Part shown: piece by piece, positions 1-10,959 of the stretch
Layout: the number at the start of each line of letters is the position of its first letter
Position numbering within the stretch: position 1 is the stretch's first letter
Assembly: GCA_034387635.1 (NCBI GenBank)
Contig: JAOANU010000010.1
Coordinates: 558,001-622,000 of the forward strand
Source of the DNA: Rhodosporidiobolus odoratus
Taxonomy: Eukaryota; Basidiomycota; Microbotryomycetes; Sporidiobolales; Sporidiobolaceae
Direction: 5' to 3'
DNA: 64,000 bases
Made by a program: the position numbers and the translations under genes
Notes under the pieces: model-generated
Databases searched by the model: none
What the model was told of the DNA's origin: nothing
Seen by the model: only the letters and a program-made list of their open reading frames with translations

Positions 1-539
1 GGAGAAGCAGTAAAAGGGGGCGGAAAGGCAAGAAAGAGAGGCAAGGGGAGGCAGGTAGGTGAGCGCACGATCGAGAGAGAACGGAGAGCATGGGAGGGAG
101 AAGCAGCGTACGAGATCTCGCGAACGTGGTGTCCAGTAGTAGCGACCATGACTGATTATATACTTCGAGTTTAAGAGGTGGATAAAAGCTGCGAGAAGAT
201 CGAGGGTAAATTGCGATGATCCCATCGAGAGAGAGAGAGAGAGGTGGGGCTTTGGTTCCGAAGAGAGAGGCGGCCTACAGGTGAGGGCGGGAGGAGGGGT
301 GTTTGAGGTGCTGTGCGGTAGTTTAAAGGTAGGGAATTGAAACCTGAGCGCTGAGCAGGCGAGGAGAAAGAAAGACTGCGAGCAACCGTCGCTTGCAGGA
401 AGAGTCTGGGCCGGAATGACGTCGGATTTTTTATTGCGATCATTCAACTTCCTCTCCTCGTCATTCCTCACAGTCTGAGACATTTCTTAATTCGACTGCG
501 CCTCCTTTGCTGTCTTCGTTATTCGACTCCGTCATTCCG
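1..539. other. Left-edge non-coding stretch
   Basis: No supportable gene. The stretch holds short GA-rich runs, for example a GAGAGAGAGAGAG run near 229-242. The open frames on either strand are short and use scattered codons. It may be promoter or 3' flank for whatever lies to the left. Confidence 0.4.
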
Positions 540-810
540 ATGCCACCGCTCCCCGCCGAGCTCTGGCAGTGAATATGGGCTATCCTCGACACACACCCTC
601 ATCGACTCGACCTGGTCTCGGCGGTGGGTGCCACAGATCTGGGAGCAAATTTGGCTCACTCTCGAGCGCCTGCAGGCCGCACCGCTGCGCAGTCCTTCCT
701 GGGTGAACGAACTTTATCTCCAGTTTGGCGATAACCTGGCAAATTGGTGTCGCAGGTCGTGTGGGACACCTTCCCGTCAGCAGGCGAGGGTGTATAATGC
801 GGGCGGGTAA
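540..810 (+). pseudogene. Possible remnant of an F-box-like gene
   Basis: An ATG at 540 starts MPPLPAELWQ, which resembles the opening of fungal F-box motifs (LPxELW..I...L). The frame is stopped at once by TGA, after which the same frame resumes with IWAILD. A second frame from about 574 to 810 reads on with protein-like composition (many Trp, Leu and charged residues, C-ending codons). I found no splice pair that joins the two parts cleanly. It could be a decayed gene, or a real gene whose exons I could not place. The F-box link rests on about 15 residues only. Confidence 0.2.
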
Positions 811-988
811 GTGATGCAAGAGACGCAAGAACCTGATATCGTTCAGCCGTGACACATCCAATATGGACAGCAGTCTGGTGCAGTGCGGACATCCGCCGTT
901 ACGCGGAGCACAGAGAGACGATGAAAGAGAACAGGCGGACCTCACAAATGGCTACATGTCCTTTTTGTCTTTTCCTGCCTGCCCCCTC

Positions 989-3778
989 CTACGCAAGCAA
1001 CCCCTTGCCCTCCTCAACCGCCTTCTCAAACTCGCTCACCGCGTCGAGATCCTTGACCCGGATGCGGTAGATGACGGATTTGGCTTCGGCGTCGAACCCG
1101 GTAAAGGTGATGAAGAGTTTTTGAACGTTCAAGGTGAGGGCGGGGTGGAGGGAGAAGTTCTACAAGTGACGGACATGAGTCAAGACAGACAGACGAGTGG
1201 GGTAGCGGGGAGAGGTAGGAGAGGCGCGGTCGGTTGCAGCGGGAAAGAATGGGGGGAAAGAAAAGACGAGCGAGAATAATCAGTATAAAAAGCGGACCGG
1301 GTTAGACCATGTCGTCAAATTAAAGGACGTAAGAGATGCGAGGCACGCACCATTACAACCGACCCATTCGTCTCATTCCTAGCCAACACCCTAACCTTCT
1401 TCTTCCCCTCCACCTCCTTGCTCTTGATCGACACATTCGCAACCCCCAGCAACTCCGACTCGGTCCCTTTGAGCTTGTACACCCTTCCCCTAGTGACAAA
1501 GAGGGCAGTCTCACCCTCCTCACCGGCACCGGGGGCGGCGAAGGGATTTGCGCCCGGGGTTTGGGATTGAGAGCTGGTGTCGGTGGATTCGGAGTCGGGT
1601 GTGGGACCGGCCGTGGTAGAAGCTGAAGGTGCGGCAGGCGGAGCAGAAGAGGTCGAGGTGCCAAAGGAGAATGGAGAGGCAGCGGCAGCGGGGGTGGTAG
1701 AAAAGGCAGTTGTGGGTGCGAAGGTGAATCCGCCACTTAGCTTCGCCGGCTCGGCCTTCTTCTCCTCTGCACCTTCCGTCTTCGTCGCGGCTGGAGCGAA
1801 GGAGAACCCAGTCGACCCGATTCCTGACCCGAATGCAAACCCAGTCCTACCTTGCCCACTTACTGACGAGCCCAGAGCCTTGTCCTTGTCCTTCCCTTGT
1901 AGCGCAGCGCCGAAACCGAAAGTCGGAGGAGAGGCGGCGCCGAAGCTTGTCGCGATCGGTGGCGAAGCAGCAGGCTTGCTGCCACCAAAGGAAAAGAGGT
2001 TCGGGGTGGAAGTGGCAGTTGAGCCAAATGCTGGCGTAGAGAAAGGCGTCGGGGCAGTAGCGGAGGATTTCGAGGGTGTAGAAGTTGAAGCACTAGTCGA
2101 GATGAACGAGAAGGGCGCCTTCTTCTCCTCCGCCTTTTTCGGTTCCTCCTTCTTCTCCGCCTCTCCCTTAGCCACACCGCCAAACGCCGCAGCAAAGTTG
2201 AACGCTCCTGCTTTTGTCTCCTTCTTTTCTTCCGGCTTATCGGGCGATGCCGGCGGGCTGACGCTCTGCCCGAACCTGAGTGGGCTGGGCTTGGCAGGCG
2301 GATTCGTCAACTTTGCGGGGGCGAGCTTCGGGGCTGAAGGGGGTTTGAGCGAAGCACGGTCGTCCTTCGAGGTGGAAGTCGAAGGAGCAGAGGAAGACAA
2401 AGAGGAAGAGGAAGCGGCGGCAGGGAAAGAGAACGTGCTCTTCTCGGCGTAGGGGTCCTTCGGGGCGGAGGGGTTGAAGACAAAGCCGGCGACTTTGGGA
2501 GGGGAAGTAGGCGAACTGGCAGAAGGCTTGACAGCGGATCCCGCAAAGGAGAAGACTGCGGGCGGTGCCGGCGGCGCGGCCTTCGAATCAGCCTTTTCTT
2601 CGGTCAAGTCTGCGATCGGAACCGGTTTGGGCGGGTTCTTGAAGATGTCAGGGATGTCGGTGGAGGAGGCAGAGTCGGTGAGGTCGGCGATAGGTACGGG
2701 TTTCGGGGGGTTCTTGAAAATGGCGGGGATCCCATCGTCGTTGTCGTCCTTCGGGGTGAGGTCTGCAATGGGAACGGGTTTGGGAGGGTTGCGGAAGATT
2801 TCGGGAATTTCGTAAGCTGGCACTGCTGCTGTTGCCGGCTTGTCGACCTGCATAGCTCCAGCCGTCTCCTTCTTGCCCTCGACCTTTCCGCCTGCCGCCT
2901 CGTACTCGCTTTCCACCTCCTTCCTGTGCTCCTCATACTTGCTCCGTAGCTTGTCAAAGCCTCCCGCCGCAGATAGATCGGCGAATGGATCCTTTTCGAT
3001 TTGCAAAGTAAGAGCGTCGACCAGGGAGAGATTGAGGGCGCGGAGGGCAGTGTAGTATTTGAGGGAGGCAGCCTGGGTGTCCTTTCCGCTCGACTCGCCG
3101 GCAGGTTGCGGCGCGGCCGGCTTGGAAGCGCCGAAAACCGGAGTGGGAGAAGCGCCGAAGGAGAAGGCGGATGTGGAAGACGGCGTGGAAGACGACGGAG
3201 CGCCGAAGGAAGAGGTCGCGCCAAAAGCGAAAGAGGGGACAGGTGCCGCGCCATTCGCCGCAGGCTTGGCCGTCGGCGCGCCAAAGGCGAAGGGAGAGCT
3301 GCCGGTGCTGCCAGATGGTGCGGGGGTCGCGCTCAAAGCAGCAAAGGGATTAGGCGAAGCAGCGGCAGGTGCGCCAAAAGAAGAGGCGAAAGGCGAAGGT
3401 CTCTGCGAGGGGAAAGTATGAGCTCGTAGCCTCCAATCAAGAGCTTCGTAGCACGTACTGGCTCAGCACCTGGTCCCGCGCTGGGCAGTGGCGCACTTGT
3501 TGCCGCTCCTGCTGCTCCCCTTCGTTTCGGAATACCTCGAATCCTGCGCGAGGAAGGGGGTTAGCCACTGTATGAGATATATATGAAACTGACCACGCAC
3601 TTCCTGCCTGCTATAGCATCTGTTGAAGCTTTCCTGAACTCGCCGCCATTCTGCTCATCGAAACTAGGTCAGCTCTCTCCTCGCTACGCGTGTAGCAGAG
3701 CAAGCGTACCTCTCCTGAACCCTCCTCTTGTTCCCAATTGTCCTGTGTGAGCTGGTTCTCCGCCTCACGTTTTCCCAT
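989..3778 (-). CDS. NUP2: Nuclear pore FG nucleoporin Nup2/NUP50-like
   Basis: Predicted 808-aa nucleoporin of the nuclear basket, which in this family binds importin-alpha and Ran-GTP and helps recycle cargo. Exons: 3710-3778, 3601-3650, 3459-3543, 1351-3402, 989-1159. The N-terminus (MGKREAENQLTQDNW) and a following AGRKIRG element match the importin-alpha-binding start of Nup2/NUP50. The middle carries many FG/SFG/FAFG repeats and the family's YYTALRALN coil. The C-terminus (about residue 700 on) is a Ran-binding domain that crosses the last intron, with RNETNGSVVMN then SLHPALTLNVQ. Three near-identical 18-residue repeats (about residues 267-335) are not a feature I know from Nup2. The long exon alone ends in a false stop just inside the last intron, so that intron is needed to recover the RanBD end. 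Confidence 0.93.
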
Positions 3779-4020
3779 TTTGTCAAAGTCGAGTTGCGTG
3801 AGCGAGAAGAGCGACGAGCAAACTTGGCTTCGTACACCTCACTTAGACAGTAAAGACAGCTCGAGACGGCAGCAGCAGAGTCTATGACACTTGCCACAGC
3901 GCGCGCTCACTTACCCGCGCTGGTTCTCGCTTGTCTCGTGTGCTGTCTGTCCGTCGTCCAACCTCTCGTGCGCAGCGATATGGGCATTGCGCTGTAGTCT
4001 TTACCGCTGTAGAGATACTA

Positions 4021-4627
4021 TTATATACTACTCTTCCGTCCCGCCATTTCCTGTGGCATGCCAAGCCTGTCAGCCTTTTTCTCCTGCCCCTGGGGGTCGA
4101 CGAAAAGGAGAAAGAAACCCTTACCTTCATCCGTTCTCCTATCTGCTTTCGAAGGTCAGCTTGGCGGACACGAAGACTGTCGAGCTGCGCGTCAAAAGAA
4201 TGTCAGGAGCATTGTCCGGCGGGAATAACTTGACAAAGGGGAAGCGGACGTACCTCGACGTTGAGCTTCGCCTTCGCCGAAAGGACCATGTCAGCTTTCG
4301 TAGGGCACCAGACACGCAGCAACACTCGAGGAGCGGACCAGGCAAGAGACACACCTCTTCCGACGCATTCTTGTCCGCCCAAGCCTGCAACATCGTCCCC
4401 AAATTTCTCCTTGTTTCGTCTCCCTCGACCAATCCTGCGCGTGCAGCAGCCGTCCGAGGTTGTCTGTCGTACAACAAAGCTGCGAGACCGGCGAGGATCT
4501 TCTCCCGAGGTTCGGAAGAGGCTAGCAGCCGGGCGACTTGGGCGGAAACATCTGTCGAGGCGGAGGATCAGCGGAGATGCGATGCGGCTGAGCAATCCAT
4601 GAGAAAAGGTTGCGTACAGTCAGCCAT
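4021..4627 (-). CDS. 113-aa small helical protein, unrecognised
   Basis: Exons: 4618-4627 (10 nt), 4351-4551, 4254-4294, 4125-4184, 4021-4050. The product begins MADYVSAQVARLLASSEPRE, is mostly helical by composition, and ends in a short coiled-coil (LRVRQADLRKQIGERMKEM). I do not recognise the family. The donor closing exon 2 (GTCTCT at 4350) is weak; it was chosen because it alone keeps the downstream frame VLSAKAKLNVE. The ATG is in frame with the larger gene upstream and only 42 bp after that gene's TAG, so this may be the C-terminal part of the same protein. Confidence 0.55.
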
Positions 4628-4669
4628 CTGAGGAGGGAGAGGCTGCTGCACAGGGGTCGGAAGAGGCTG

Positions 4670-7600
4670 CTACACAGGGGTCGGAAGAGGCTGAGGTTGA
4701 GGCGAAGCTTTGTGGAACAGCCGGTAGAAGCTGAAACCTGTCGGTTGCGACTTCTTCTTCATCAATTCCTCCACCTTGTCCTTTTCCTTCTGCTTCTTAG
4801 CAATCTCCCTCGTGGCGACAAGAATTTCGTATATCGCGACTGGACGAACCTAGACCCGTCAGTCTCTCGATTTCAGACTCGAAGCGAGGAAAAGACGCAC
4901 AGGCTTTGGCCGCTGGATCTCCGTCCCCGAAACCCTTCGCTCCTCCAGCCGAGTCATTCCGGCCCCACTCCTTCAATGCCGCCTGGATCGTCTCGTTAGC
5001 TCGCACCTCCGCCACAATCGGATGCTCTGGCTTCGTTCCCTTGTTGGCATTGACAGTAGAGAGCGCGGGCGCATGCACGAGCGCGTCGATTTCTTGCGCT
5101 GCTCTGGCGCCTTCAGCACCCGTATGCCATCGAGCGTCGCGGAAAGGTGTCGAGACTTGCGGACCGTCAAGGCCTATTATTGGAGAGGAACAAGAGGAGG
5201 ATCAGTCGAGGCGAAGAAGATCGCGAAGAACGGCTTCAAGTTAGCGATACCTACCGAGCAGTTCCGTCGATGATCCCGGTACTGTCCGAGTCGCTCCGTG
5301 CGGCACCGCATTCGCAGGAATGAGTCTCTTCCCCATTCTACCGTCTCCGTTCACCCACTTCATCTGGGTCCGAGGCGCCGGACCTTCTAAATCCCGCTGC
5401 GGGATGGTATCAGTGGATGCAGTAGGCAATGTCTGATGCGTAACGGGGAGTCTGAGAATTTCGGGCAGCTTGTCGAGACCGTCGTCGAGATTGCGGACTG
5501 ATTCGAGAACCTTGTCCAGATGCTCAGCGCGGGCAGTGTCGTCGAGCTTGAGGCGCTACGAGATGAGGACAGGGATAGTCAGTTGGTGGCTCTGAACCGT
5601 CTAGACAGTGAAGGGACCCAACGGACGTAAAATAGTTCGCTGAGTCTCTTGACGACCTCTCCCTGCCGTTTCGTTGACATCGCGATGTCTGCATGAGTGG
5701 AAACAGACGGAGGAGTCAGATCGGTGTGGTAGAAGACTATCCATAACCGGAGACAGAATTGGACAAGACCGGGGCGGGTACGTACACTTTTCCTGCTTTC
5801 TAAACTTTCGGTCAACTTCCGACCATATCTGTTCGTCCCAGGAGGGTGAGTTACGTGCTAGCATCTCAGACAGACACGATGGTGCGGCTTACCTGATGCA
5901 ACTCCCTATACTTCGCAAGTGCCTGTTCCTCCCGAAACAACTGCTCCTGTTCCTCCGTCAGCGGTGGCAGGAACATATCCTCTTCCTGGTCGCTCCAAGC
6001 ATGATATGGTTTCCGGGGATCGTGATGGAGACGGAGATCGGGGTAGGTAGGGTCGAACTGCAAAGGGTAGAGAAGGTGAGTTGGGAAGGTCAAAACGGGT
6101 GGAAGAGGGGAAACGAACGAGTTCGGCGGGTTGAGCAGGCGTGAGTTGCGGGGGCGGGTGCGGGAGAGGCTCGCCTGATTGGCCGTAATCTTGCGTCGGT
6201 CGTTGTCGGTGCTGTGCGGATGGCGCGATCAGCCATTTCGTACAAACTTGAAGGTGGGAGAAAAGGGGAGGAACATACTCGACGCTGCGGCGAGACCTAC
6301 GGTTCGTAAGTCTATCAGTGCGTCGCTAGCTGATCATCTAAGAGGAGAGAGGACGAACATGCTCCGACGTGTTAGGCGAAAAGCGACTCTGCGTGATCGG
6401 CGTCTGCGCTGCTGATCCCTTCGCCTTCTCTGCATCTCTCCTCGGACCGTGGCGGGGATGCTCGTGGGCATGCTGCTGAGCCGAATAGACACCTGCCGGG
6501 GAGAAAGCTCCGGCTGAGGGGTGGTAGTAATGTGTGACAGGCGTGAACGCTGCGTCCTGTCAACGGCAAAGTATTAGACTGAGGTGAGACGCACAGGACG
6601 AAGCCACTCACGGTCTGCGGTCCCGTCTGACTAAGCAACGACTTCCTTCTTTGATTCTCCTCCTTCTCCCACCGATCCTCGCTCATCGCCTTCTTCTCCG
6701 CCTTTTTCGAAGCGTCCAGCAACCCATCGATCTTCGTCTGAATCTCCTTCGTTAGGTTCGCCTCCTGCAGGCTGACTGGACGACCACTGTTGACTCCTAC
6801 TCCGCCGCCTAGCTCGCCGGCGGGTCCGAAGGCGCCTGGGATGGACGAGTCGATCGAGACACCTCGCCGACGAGCCTTCTGGCGGACCGTGTTGAGGTGT
6901 ACGAGCCAGTCGATCTGCAGACCGCCGAGACACATCAGTCTCTAGATGGATTGCGGATATGCAAGAGGGAAAAGGCCGCACATGTCCCAGTAGATTCAGA
7001 TCCCCTGGCTCCTTTTTGCCCGTCCCATCAGCCCTCGCCTCAACCGCCTCCCTCATCCTCTCTAAATGCTCCGCAGCTGTCGCAATTCCCCCATCTCTCT
7101 CCTGGATTCGCGCATCGAGAGAGGAAGACTGGACTTTGAGGTGGTCGAGGAGGGATCGGAGACCTTGAACGTCTTCGGGTTGGAGGTAGGCAGGGTTGGA
7201 GCGGACACGCTCTTTGAGAGTAGGGGAGTGATCAGGAGGAGATATGGGCTGAGGATGGGACTGCTCGGAAGGCAGGCGGGCAGGCCAGTCTTGAGCCGAG
7301 ATTGGCTCCGGTTGAGAATTTGTGTGTTTCTTCTCGTCCCTCTTCTTCTGCTCCCTCGACTTTGCCTCATTCAGCTCAGTTCCCCAATCCTCAGCCGAAG
7401 CATTCGGTGCGAGTTCCTCGATAGTCGCATATGCCCGAACATCCCTGTTGAACCTCCTCATCCATTCCTCCTGGCGCAGCTTTTCCTTTTCGCTTCGCTT
7501 GTCCCTACTCCCTCCCCTACTCTCCTTCCCTGGACCACTCTTCCCACTCTGCGAGCTCCTACTCGACTTCACTGGCGGACTTCTCCTCTCCGCTTGCGCA

Positions 7601-8946
7601 GCAGCCACCTTCCGCTCTCTTTCTCGCCTCTCCCTCTCCCATTCCAGCTTCCCCTGCCGAGCCTCCCTTTCCCTCTCAGCTCGTATAGCCCACAGATCCC
7701 GCTCAGTGGAGTGATCTGAGCTGCTCGTCGACGTTGATTGAGGGCCGCTCTCGTCGGAGCGACGCTGAAGGGAAGGACTGGTCGGTACGACTGACCGCTG
7801 AGGCGACGGGCGTGAGGGCGGAGCTGAGTCTGGCACCTTTAAGGGTACAGCTTCGTTCAGGATTGTATGGTCACTCGCTCTCGACGGCGATCGATCAGGA
7901 GGTACCGAAGTCGTGAGAGGGACAGCGACAAAAGGAGAGAAGGTGTCGAGGTGAGGGTAGGTCGCTGGAGTGGGATTCGAAGGGGAATAACAATGCTCGG
8001 GGTAGAACTGTCCAGTTGCCAAGGGTGAATGACCGGAAGGGAGGCGGTGCGAGGTCGAAGGGGAAATTCGGCTTGCGCCAGGCTCGGGTGCCAAAGACGA
8101 GGGTTCGATCAGGGAAACGGCAGAGGGCGGAACGAGAGCGGCACCGCCCAGACTGCACACAACTAGCTTAGCATGGGCCCGGAGAGATGGAGAAAAGAGC
8201 CGAGAGTACCTTGTCTCTTCCCATCCGCCCCAATTCCCCTCCGCCGCCGGCCGATTCTGTTCATCCCTTCTCTTCTGCGGCGAATCCAAGTGGTACTCGC
8301 TCGTACGCTCTCTCCTTTTCCGCTTCGGTAAGCTGCTCGGGGAGGACAGGCGAGAAGGATGAGGTGAAGGAGGTGGGGCCGTGTGTGGAAAAGCTGCTGC
8401 CGCTGGAAGGTACGAGGCTTCGTTTGTACTGGTACCAGGAAGCGGCGGTTCGGTCGCGCGAGAATCTTCAGCAGTGGCGATTCGGGCCGCTCGCTGGGCT
8501 TTGAGGCGTTCCATGAGGCTGGGAGGTGCTGCGAAAGGCGGAATGGCACCGGTTCTCGGAGTCGACACGGCGGGAACGGCTGCGACAGCTGGCGAAGGCA
8601 ATGTGGCGGAAGGTGTTGGACGTATAAAGGTACTGGAAATGGCAGGCGGTACACGCTTTGGAGAGGCGGCGGAGTGCGCTGAGGGTGCCGAATGACCCGA
8701 AGGAATCGACGGCGATCTGAATCCTCCACTTGCTGTGTACAGTCTGATCGCCGGCGTTGTCCCACCGGAACCACGCGAGCTGCGAGTACCGCCCTCCCTT
8801 GCCGTCTTGAAGCTCGCGCTACTCCCGTCACTCGAAGAAGCGAGGTCATCTTTTCCTCCAGCACCCACTTGGCCGGTTTGCCTGTCAGCTTCACGCTGTT
8901 GCTGTCGAAGTGCGAGTACGGCTTCAATGTGTGCTGAGAGCTTCAT
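4670..8946 (-). CDS. 1177-aa low-complexity/coiled-coil protein, unrecognised
   Basis: Exons: 8210-8946, 6982-8152, 6612-6914, 6359-6556, 6279-6296 (18 nt), 6119-6211, 5893-6057, 5786-5828, 5627-5688, 5255-5555, 4901-5173, 4670-4839. The ATG start is clear (MKLSAHIEAVLALRQQQREA). Residues about 30-500 are Ser/Pro-rich and disordered. Then come a strongly charged helix (AEREREARQGKLEWERERRE) and several amphipathic segments, including EEDMFLPPLTEEQEQLF and EVVKRLSELFYRLKLDD. Residues 144-154 (LMERLKAQRAA) recur in the PH-domain protein at 17.6-25.2 kb. No enzyme motif is visible. The 18-nt exon 5 is the least certain; it keeps the frame and has GTATGT after it. The TAG stop sits in a 24-bp tandem repeat where the other copy has CAG. 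Confidence 0.72.
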
Positions 8947-9663
8947 GAAAGGGATTCTTGCGATGTTGAGTGATGAGGGGGGAGCGAGGAAAGACCAGGG
9001 TGGGGGTGTGGGAAAAAGGAGAATAGGCGAAGGTAGGTCGAGTCGGCGTTTGGAAGCGACTCTACGTGAGCGCCCAGTACCCAGAGGGTTATTGACGGTG
9101 GTCTACGAGTCATGGCGGCTTTAGGCCACAGGACAAGGTCAGGAAGAGGAGGTCGTAAGAGCGGGATCCGAGCGACAAGAAAAAATGACGAACAGAAGCG
9201 GAAGCAGCGAGGATGGCGGCACGGCTTATAGAGCAGTGATGGCCAGCGGCTACAAGAGTGCACAAGGCTTCACATGGCGGAGCGGGACTATCGAGAGATG
9301 AAAACCAAAAGTTTGGATTCAAGACGGTTCTTGTGCTGAATCTCTCTTGTCGATTTGCTCAAGGATACTGTTCCAGCTTGCAGTGTCATCATAGGCACCC
9401 ACAGAAATGCAGCAGCAGCTGCCAAGTCTCCCCGCCGTCTGTCACCGTCTTCCCGTCCCACCCCCATCGACGCACTCAGGGACAACAGGACTTTTCGTAC
9501 GTCTGCAGACATATAAACACCAAGATCTACATCGCTGACCGTCTCCGCCACGTCGCAGGTTACCGCTTTCCGCCTCGACAACGCTGTTTCCGCCCTTTGC
9601 CCCTCGTAAACCTTGACCCTGCCAAGCTCGCCAGGTATACAACTCACCACCAAGACTTCCGCT
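8947..9663. other. Divergent intergenic region
   Basis: It lies between the start of the minus-strand 1177-aa gene and the broken plus-strand gene. Around 9407-9600 there are short coding-like stretches on the plus strand (VTAFRLDNAVSALCPS, with a possible GTAAAC donor after it) that may be lost 5' exons of the gene at 9664. Nothing else is supportable. Confidence 0.35.
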
Positions 9664-10397
9664 ATGTCTGAGTTTGCGGCTAGCATAGTAGCCCCTCCAA
9701 GGATCGGCAACGACACCTCTTCAATCCAGCTCTCCTTCTCCTCCCCCTCCCTCTCTTGCGGAACCGACTGACTCAAACTGGTCCGCCTTCTCCATCGAGC
9801 TCCACCACGCCATCTACTTTGTCGACAACCGCGCCCTACGCATCTTCCGGGGCAAATTGACCCCTCCCTACACGGCTGAAGGCGAAGTTGGACAAGATCA
9901 AGACTGAGAAAGAAGAAGAGTGGAAAGCCGGTTGCGCGTGGTTGAGGCTGTTCTACCGGACCATCCTCCCCACAGAAACGTTTGATCAACTTGCGCATCT
10001 CCGCGCCGACTTGATCCTCAAAGCCCTCGAGACGAGGTTCGAAAGGCCGAGCCGCTTGTCGGAGACTCGGGGTCTCTTCAACGACGTCCTCCTCTGTAAC
10101 CACCTCAACGACCTCAAGTATCTCGCGAAGCACCGGATTAGCGACATTGCTCAGGCGAGGAACGAGTCCAGGCGTGTCAAGAAATATCGGGGCTTGCTCG
10201 AGGGGAAATATCGGACTGTCGACGTTGGTCAGCCTGAGAGGAAGAACCAGGGCTTGGCGGACATGCTGGATGACTTGTTCAGGTCGAGGATGTCACCGGG
10301 GCTGCTGGCAGATCTGCAGGGGATTCATGGGAGGGAGGGTATGTCGCTTGAAGAGCAGTTGTGCTGTCAGGAGGAGTGGGACGTTCTGCGTGACTGA
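9664..10397 (+). pseudogene. Broken hypothetical gene, frame changes twice
   Basis: Three plus-strand segments look like one protein but lie in different frames: 9664-9771 (MSEFAASIVAPPRIGND, ending in TGA), about 9778-9907 (NWSAFSIELHHAIYFVDNRA), and about 9879-10397 (LKAKLDKIKTEKEEEWKAG to the stop). The last part is 160-odd residues with good codon bias and a helical, charged character (HLRADLILKALETRFERP). I see no GT-AG introns between segments that restore one frame, so this is either a decayed gene or one carrying sequence errors. No family recognised. A 281-codon frame on the opposite strand also stays open through here. Confidence 0.45.
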
Positions 10398-10959
10398 GTC
10401 GCTTGTCGGGGGGTACGACGGCTCGGACAACAGTACTTTGGCGGAGTTCATTGGCGAGTGTGTAATAAACCACGTTAACTTTTGCCCAGTTCTGATCGCG
10501 ACGAAGAAAAAGAAAGAAAACCAAACGCCACGCGAGGAACGGAAGCAACCTAGCAGGCTCAGCGGGTCTGCTGGACAATGGAGTGTATTTCATTGTTCCG
10601 GAAGCTGCCAAAGCGGTACTGCGCTAACGCAATAACGGAACCACGTCTCTTACCGGACTCGAGGGAACTCTCGCTTCCGACTCCGCCAGCACCCGTCGCT
10701 TCCCTCTAGTCGATTCGTCGCAGCTACAGACGCAACAAGTAGTATCTGATCGTACAACTTAGCGAGCGTCGCTGTCTCCCACAGCCCCCAGCCGTCAGTC
10801 CACCTCATCAATCAGGCAACTTACCGCTTCGCACAACCTCTCACAGCTGCGTCCACGAGCCTACCCGTGGGTCTGGCGCTACCATTCCGTTCCTTTTTCA
10901 AAGTCATTGACCCCCCGCCTCACTCGCAGCAATCCGCACCTTCGCCCCTCAAAAAAAAA
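10398..10959. other. Intergenic, promoter of the 123-aa membrane protein
   Basis: No coding potential seen. The 3' part is pyrimidine-rich, as is usual for 5' leaders in this genome. A run of ten A begins at 10951, and its last A is also the A of the start ATG. Confidence 0.4.

Noticed and set aside
1577..2452. 291-codon plus-strand frame with Ala/Gly/Glu bias
   Set aside because: It is the complement of the low-complexity FG-repeat exon of NUP2; repetitive GC-rich exons leave antisense frames open.
3336..3402. Starting NUP2 at the TTG near 3336
   Set aside because: The frame continues upstream as FG-type sequence to a splice acceptor at 3403, and three earlier exons supply the conserved Nup2 N-terminus with an ATG at 3778.
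9288..10133. 281-codon open frame on the minus strand
   Set aside because: Its start is not associated with a leader or splice signals, codon choice is mixed, and the plus strand over the same DNA has stronger coding bias. Kept only as an alternative in the findings.
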